Assembly: GCA_003446665.1 (NCBI GenBank)
Contig: DMCT01000003.1
Coordinates: 870 to 14,988, forward strand
Reading direction: 5' to 3'
Origin: Synergistaceae bacterium
GTDB taxonomy: Bacteria > Synergistota > Synergistia > Synergistales > Thermovirgaceae
Length of the DNA stretch: 14,119 bases
Shown: one piece after another, positions 13,926 through 14,119 of the stretch
How positions within the stretch are numbered: position 1 is the first letter of the stretch
Layout of the letters: every line of letters starts with the position of its first letter
Translations under genes and position numbers: made by a program
Notes under the pieces: model-generated
The model's database searches: none
Told to the model about the DNA's origin: nothing
What the model saw: only the letters and a program-made list of their open reading frames with translations

Positions 13926-14119
13926 TTGGAACATATCCGACCGGAAATACGCATCGAGGAAAGCACCCCCCTGCACGGTAGAATAGTCCTCGAGCCACTG
14001 GAAAGAGGATACGGAGTAACACTTGGTAACGCCCTCAGGAGGGTATTGCTTTCTTCCATAAAAGGAGCGGCCATTACGGCCGTGCGGATAGAAGGCGTGT
14101 TGCATGAATTCAGTACAGT
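13926..14119 (+). CDS. rpoA: DNA-directed RNA polymerase subunit alpha, 5' part (TTG start)
   Basis: The frame from TTG 13926 runs to the window end and gives 64 residues: [84 protein letters not shown] is the hallmark of the alpha N-terminal domain, which dimerises and holds beta and beta-prime. The C-terminal domain that contacts promoters and activators is outside the window. No ATG or GTG in frame lies between the rpsD stop and this TTG, so TTG is the best start. rplQ would be expected downstream. Alpha is usually about 310-350 residues, so roughly a fifth is present. Confidence 0.96.
   Translation, partial: MEHIRPEIRIEESTPLHGRIVLEPLERGYGVTLGNALRRVLLSSIKGAAITAVRIEGVLHEFST

Noticed and set aside
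1..14119. A hidden mobile element, CRISPR array, tRNA or novel defence system.
   Set aside because: Essentially all of the window is accounted for by core translation, export and polymerase genes with short gaps; no repeats or foreign-looking segments were seen.

Overview
The window is a continuous, same-strand stretch of the bacterial S10-spc-alpha ribosomal protein supercluster. It opens inside rpsJ (S10) and closes inside rpoA (RNA polymerase alpha). I count 31 genes, all on the plus strand and nearly back to back: 29 are complete and the two edge genes are cut. No mobile element, tRNA, rRNA, CRISPR array or convincing intrinsic terminator is visible. No intergenic gap exceeds about 70 bases.

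Layout. Positions 1-4937 are the S10 part: rpsJ', rplC, rplD, rplW, rplB, rpsS, rplV, rpsC, rplP, rpmC, rpsQ. Positions 4941-10263 are the spc part: rplN, rplX, rplE, zinc-type rpsN (rpsZ), rpsH, rplF, rplR, rpsE, rpmD, rplO, secY. Positions 10279-12236 hold adk, map, a small KOW-domain RNA-binding protein gene and infA. Positions 12304-14119 are the alpha part: rpmJ, rpsM, rpsK, rpsD, rpoA'. Together they supply ribosomal proteins of both subunits, the protein-export channel, nucleotide and N-terminal processing enzymes (Adk, MetAP), initiation factor IF1 and the transcription core subunit alpha.

Organism. The gene order secY-adk-map-KOW-infA-rpmJ-rpsM-rpsK-rpsD-rpoA, the zinc-type S14, the four-cysteine LID of Adk, strong GGAGG ribosome binding sites and moderate GC content point to a Clostridia-like Firmicute or a member of Synergistota. 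I lean weakly to Synergistota from the overall look of the proteins. This is inference and not settled by the window.

The window is conventional, and I do not see an undescribed biological system in it. The points most worth a second look are: the KOW gene between map and infA; an L36 C-terminal tail written by the Shine-Dalgarno sequence of rpsM; a TTGACA-containing promoter candidate inside the 3' end of infA just before the largest gap; repeated fusion of stop codons with Shine-Dalgarno sites; a subset of genes with G-tract ribosome binding sites; and a consistently zinc-binding set of proteins.
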